Positions 8,101 through 9,468 of a stretch of DNA of 9,468 nucleotides are shown in pieces. The notes beneath the pieces are model-generated. The model saw nothing but the letters and a program-made list of their open reading frames with translations. It was not told the origin of the DNA and did not search any database. Made by a program: the position numbers and the translations under genes. The stretch's first letter is position 1. Each line of letters starts with the position of its first letter. This DNA comes from Prevotella sp. UBA6447. Its GTDB lineage: Bacteria > Bacteroidota > Bacteroidia > Bacteroidales > Bacteroidaceae. The stretch spans positions 3,574 to 13,041 of the forward strand of contig DJOD01000060.1 in the NCBI GenBank assembly GCA_002437115.1, given 5' to 3'.

Positions 8101-9200
8101 CCGTCAACGTCGGCTATCCTTATCTGATGGAACACGGCACCTCCCGTTTGCTTGCTGAACAGCAGTTTCCACGCTCCGCCCTGATACGCGAAAGCCACGT
8201 TGCGGTAGTAGTGCTCTCCCTCCTTGGAGCGTGTGTGCCATTCGCCCACAATGGCGGGATGGACACCATCGTGGTAGAATATTCCCGTGTGTCCTTCATG
8301 CTTGTTGTACTCATCTCCCATCAGGGACCCCTTGTTTGTCCTGTTGTATGCCTCATCATATGCGAACTCCGCCGATGCCTTCTCCGTGCCTGTCATGCCG
8401 TCGATGACGGTCATGTATCGAGGAGGGTTTTTCGTCTCCTGTGTGTCATAGTCAATGATTCCGTCGCCGTCGGAGTCGCCCGTGTCCTTGCCAAACAGGT
8501 ATTTGCCCCACGTCCCTTTCTCCTTGTCCCAAAACCGCGTGCCGTCTGATGTCTGGACGATTACCTCTCCCTTGCCGTCGCAGTCAATGTCGTACGCGCA
8601 CAGGTTGTCGTTCTGCCCGTCACAGGGTCTTTCGTTCACGCCAAGATCCACGTTCCAAAGGAATGTTCCGTCGGCAAGATATCCTTCAAGATAAAAGTTC
8701 CGGGACCCATCGGTAGGGCATCGGTCGACGACGTAATCGTATTCGCCATCGCCGTTGAGGTCACAAGGCCATACAAACTTGGTAGTGTAGTTTGCCTTTT
8801 TCAGTGGAGACTTGTCAAACCTGATTTCCATGAATATGTTTCTCAGTCCGTTGTTCTTGAAAAGGAACGGCTTGCTCTTCTCGCTTTCCTTCCCGTTGTC
8901 GAGCATGGTGACGGCGATGTAACTGTTGTAGGGCACCTTTGACAGTGTGGTGGCATAGTTGGTCTTGGACAGGGGAGCGCTATTGAGCAAAGTGTATGCC
9001 CCGTCCTTCGAGGAGGACACATAGATGTTGTACTTGCAGCTTTCGGGTTCCTGGGCCAGCCTGCGCCAGGTCAGCGTGACGTTGTTGCCGTCGTTTACCG
9101 CCACGACACCTCTGCCTAGTTCCTGCACCTTACGCTGTGCCTGTCCTGCTGTTGCCATTCCGAGCAACAGGGCGCAAAGGATTGATTTTTTTAGTAGCAT
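5193..9200 (-). CDS. Secreted PL11-type rhamnogalacturonan lyase fused to beta-strand-repeat region, with T9SS-like C-terminal tail
   Basis: Likely role: beta-elimination of the rhamnogalacturonan I backbone of pectin, at the cell surface or outside the cell. Seen in 1335 residues: a Sec signal peptide (MLLKKSILCALLLGMATAGQA|Q); the N-terminal beta-sheet domain of this lyase family at about 23-115 (LGRGVVAV...LTWRRL); and the beta-propeller catalytic domain at about 118-620. The propeller carries calcium-type loops DLNGDGEYD (147-155), DIDCDGKGE (204-212), DSDGDGIID (242-250) and DVDGDGCDE (364-372), then GHGD (393-396), DIDPDRPGLE (402-411), DVGRG (446-450) and GDWREE (548-553). Residues about 640-1295 are Gly/Thr/Asn-rich passenger-like repeats, with GNTIVSEGTLNLQG (688-701), GKTTVNSGTLVV (938-949) and GTILDGGTLAMG (1038-1049). 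The tail, MYDLQGRKV (1308-1316) then GVYIVNKKK (1322-1330), resembles T9SS type A sorting domains. PL11 enzymes are usually about 600 residues, so this one is doubled in length. No outer-membrane barrel is present. Transcription is probably monocistronic from the promoter at 9225-9257. Confidence 0.88.
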   Translation of the reverse strand: MLLKKSILCALLLGMATAGQAQRKVQELGRGVVAVNDGNNVTLTWRRLAQEPESCKYNIYVSSSKDGAYTLLNSAPLSKTNYATTLSKVPYNSYIAVTMLDNGKESEKSKPFLFKNNGLRNIFMEIRFDKSPLKKANYTTKFVWPCDLNGDGEYDYVVDRCPTDGSRNFYLEGYLADGTFLWNVDLGVNERPCDGQNDNLCAYDIDCDGKGEVIVQTSDGTRFWDKEKGTWGKYLFGKDTGDSDGDGIIDYDTQETKNPPRYMTVIDGMTGTEKASAEFAYDEAYNRTNKGSLMGDEYNKHEGHTGIFYHDGVHPAIVGEWHTRSKEGEHYYRNVAFAYQGGAWKLLFSKQTGGAVFHQIRIADVDGDGCDEMLSGAYAMDQDGSTLYNSGIGHGDRHRISDIDPDRPGLECFAIQQYAPDMLGQILYDAATGEPIKKWYLNEVGDVGRGECMDVDPNHLGWEMWSTMDGVYDAKGDRIDGLNKTYPTEGIWWDGQLDREIVQSSDSHYNVYIMKFDGTRLVQPAKESGYQLITSYGKRAKFWGDIIGDWREEMVLIRQVDGVCQGIVGLSTSSTTDVNNIYCLQQDPHYRGDCTTRGYYQSPNPGFYLGYDMPRPQLPPVMQANEECDVFGIADGNATVTPRDGLKNIYMMPVKKQNLTLRGLKGNAQLWKSQQGTLTLEGKNESTGNTIVSEGTLNLQGDIAGTVDLRARGTLSGNGSVGGIMVEGALNYEGCRIMPSKVITVNNTLTLDKKTYMEINTDDSAFVKVNGDLAITAPVVFTIRATDIKAGTYKLIEYTGQFSGSTDNFSVRGLTGLSCNVINKDRAIYLSVADQREPTDQVVWTGKNGNVWDYRADNFSLDGTDTSFATGDGVVFNDDASATTVKVDELMSAGSVTFENDSKAIVITGNGGISGAANVTVNGTGRVLLNATKSDYTGKTTVNSGTLVVKQLADAGTASSIGAATAAASNFLIGKATLQINNANTATNRGLTLTDTATIQVSSGTTALKGIIVGKGVLRKTGGGQLNITYSGNNTWAGTILDGGTLAMGAYNTTFGLPTSTIHVTANSTLTLFDTTQSSNAPTLLNTILIDEGKTLNFKAGSRCHIRGALKGKGTYKVSFPYVRGDVYTNTSGFEGTYQVTTSNCRFVQGMDLSKATLKLDQGSYAAGFKAGKSDEANYTHKIGTLTGTGTLGTGTWQISRLLVNYRTTSTAASCDAVTINGTAVLDSPVIDMRRLSGSYIPGNAEFAVIKGDGHRIVKGNVTILPATPRVGYEWDTSRLASDGVITITKSATGIDGTRADGNTNTAMYDLQGRKVRKASRGVYIVNKKKILVNR

Positions 9201-9224
9201 TGTGGTTTAAGTTAGAAATCTGCT

Positions 9225-9257
9225 GCAAATTTAGTCACAATGTCCGTTAGAGACAAG
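9225..9257 (-). promoter_or_regulatory. Bacteroidota-type promoter of the lyase gene
   Basis: On the minus strand, TAAATTTGC (9233-9225) matches the Bacteroidota -7 consensus TAnnTTTG exactly. CTTG (9257-9254) lies 20 nt upstream, in place of the -33 TTTG box (3 of 4 match). The spacing is right for the primary sigma factor of this phylum. Transcription would start a few bases downstream of 9225, giving a short leader of roughly 20 nt before the ATG at 9200. The leader has no Shine-Dalgarno sequence, as is usual in the phylum. Confidence 0.7.
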
Positions 9258-9315
9258 GTGATAGGGTACGAATAATATGGAAAAATGTACGTTTTTGGAC
9301 TTTTCTACCTATTCA

Positions 9316-9456
9316 ATGTCGCATTTTGTTTCGAATCTCACCATATGGAGGCAAACGATTGTTTATATGGTGGAAAACTGGTGGAAGTCGCCATGGGCCA
9401 TGGCGCTGTTGCTACTGCTGGTCGTTGGGTGTGTGTTGTCGTTTCATTATAGGTAG
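9316..9456 (+). CDS. Possible 46-residue small membrane protein or lipoprotein-like peptide (doubtful)
   Basis: The frame runs from the ATG at 9316 to the TAG at 9454-9456 (46 codons). An internal ATG at 9367 would give 29 residues. The C-terminal half is one hydrophobic stretch after WWKSPW, namely AMALLLLLVVGCVLSF, ending HYR. VVGC resembles a lipobox, but only seven residues would follow the Cys. Composition shifts from the AT-rich upstream DNA to GC-rich in this part. No promoter or ribosome binding site could be identified. I do not recognise a family. It could be a genuine single-span small protein, the remnant of a truncated or frameshifted membrane protein or lipoprotein, or chance; all three forward frames are closed before the window ends. 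It is transcribed away from the lyase gene. Confidence 0.25.
   Translation: MSHFVSNLTIWRQTIVYMVENWWKSPWAMALLLLLVVGCVLSFHYR
9389..9405. repeat. 17-bp palindrome (8-bp arms, 1-bp centre)
   Basis: CGCCATGG, a single G, then CCATGGCG form a perfect inverted repeat. It is 130 bp upstream of the lyase promoter and inside the small divergent ORF. The near-zero spacer suits a dimeric protein-binding site better than an RNA hairpin, but chance in GC-rich coding sequence is possible. Confidence 0.4.
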
Positions 9457-9468
9457 GTTCTATTAATT

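Noticed and set aside
7608..8549. Plus-strand open frame (313 codons) opposite the lyase domain
   Set aside because: Antisense shadow of the calcium-loop region of the lyase. The predicted protein has no domain features and no start context.
9174..9200. Possible lipoprotein signal in the lyase (Cys at residue 9, 'SILC')
   Set aside because: The Cys lies at the start of the hydrophobic core, not after it, and a good type I site (AGQA|Q) follows at residues 18-21.
9341..9468. Minus-strand frame entering from the right edge and ending at a TGA near 9343
   Set aside because: The encoded 42 residues (Thr/Pro/Ala-rich, no motif) look like the antisense of the small hydrophobic ORF rather than the end of a gene.
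1..9468. tRNA, rRNA, CRISPR array, insertion sequence or integrase
   Set aside because: I looked for these and saw no regularly spaced direct repeats, transposase motifs, terminal inverted repeats or tRNA-like folds.

Overview
The window looks like chromosomal DNA from a Bacteroidota (Bacteroidales) species, probably Prevotellaceae or a close relative with fairly GC-rich coding DNA. The reasons are a SprA/Sov-type outer-membrane translocon gene directly behind ruvA, a Bacteroidota-type promoter (TAnnTTTG box), start sites without Shine-Dalgarno sequences, and a secreted polysaccharide lyase ending in the 'YDLQGRKV...GVYIVN...' tail common in that family. This is inferred from motifs; no database search was possible.

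All convincing genes are on the minus strand, so reading order runs right to left. (1) 9468-9201: upstream region with a good promoter for the lyase and, divergently, a doubtful 46-codon ORF encoding one hydrophobic segment. (2) 9200-5193: a 1335-residue secreted protein with an N-terminal PL11-type rhamnogalacturonan lyase and a roughly 650-residue C-terminal part made of autotransporter-associated beta-strand repeats, ending in a T9SS-like sorting tail. (3) 5192-4888: a 305-bp non-coding interval with two strong inverted repeats and an 8-bp tandem repeat whose minus strand is a four-run G-quadruplex motif. (4) 4887-4267: ruvA, the Holliday-junction binding subunit of RuvAB. (5) 4258 to the left edge: the first 1419 codons of sprA (sov), the giant type IX secretion system (T9SS) outer-membrane translocon. 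Its C-terminal part lies outside the window.

ruvA and sprA are 8 bp apart and very likely co-transcribed. The lyase upstream is probably a separate unit with its own promoter. The functional link worth testing is that the lyase looks like T9SS cargo (signal peptide, no outer-membrane barrel of its own, passenger-like repeats, sorting-like tail) and sits beside the gene for the T9SS pore. Pectin (rhamnogalacturonan I) would be the likely substrate.

I did not find an unmistakably new multi-gene system. The least explained items are the lyase-to-repeat fusion, the G-quadruplex tandem repeat before ruvA-sprA, and the small hydrophobic ORF with an embedded palindrome at the right edge.
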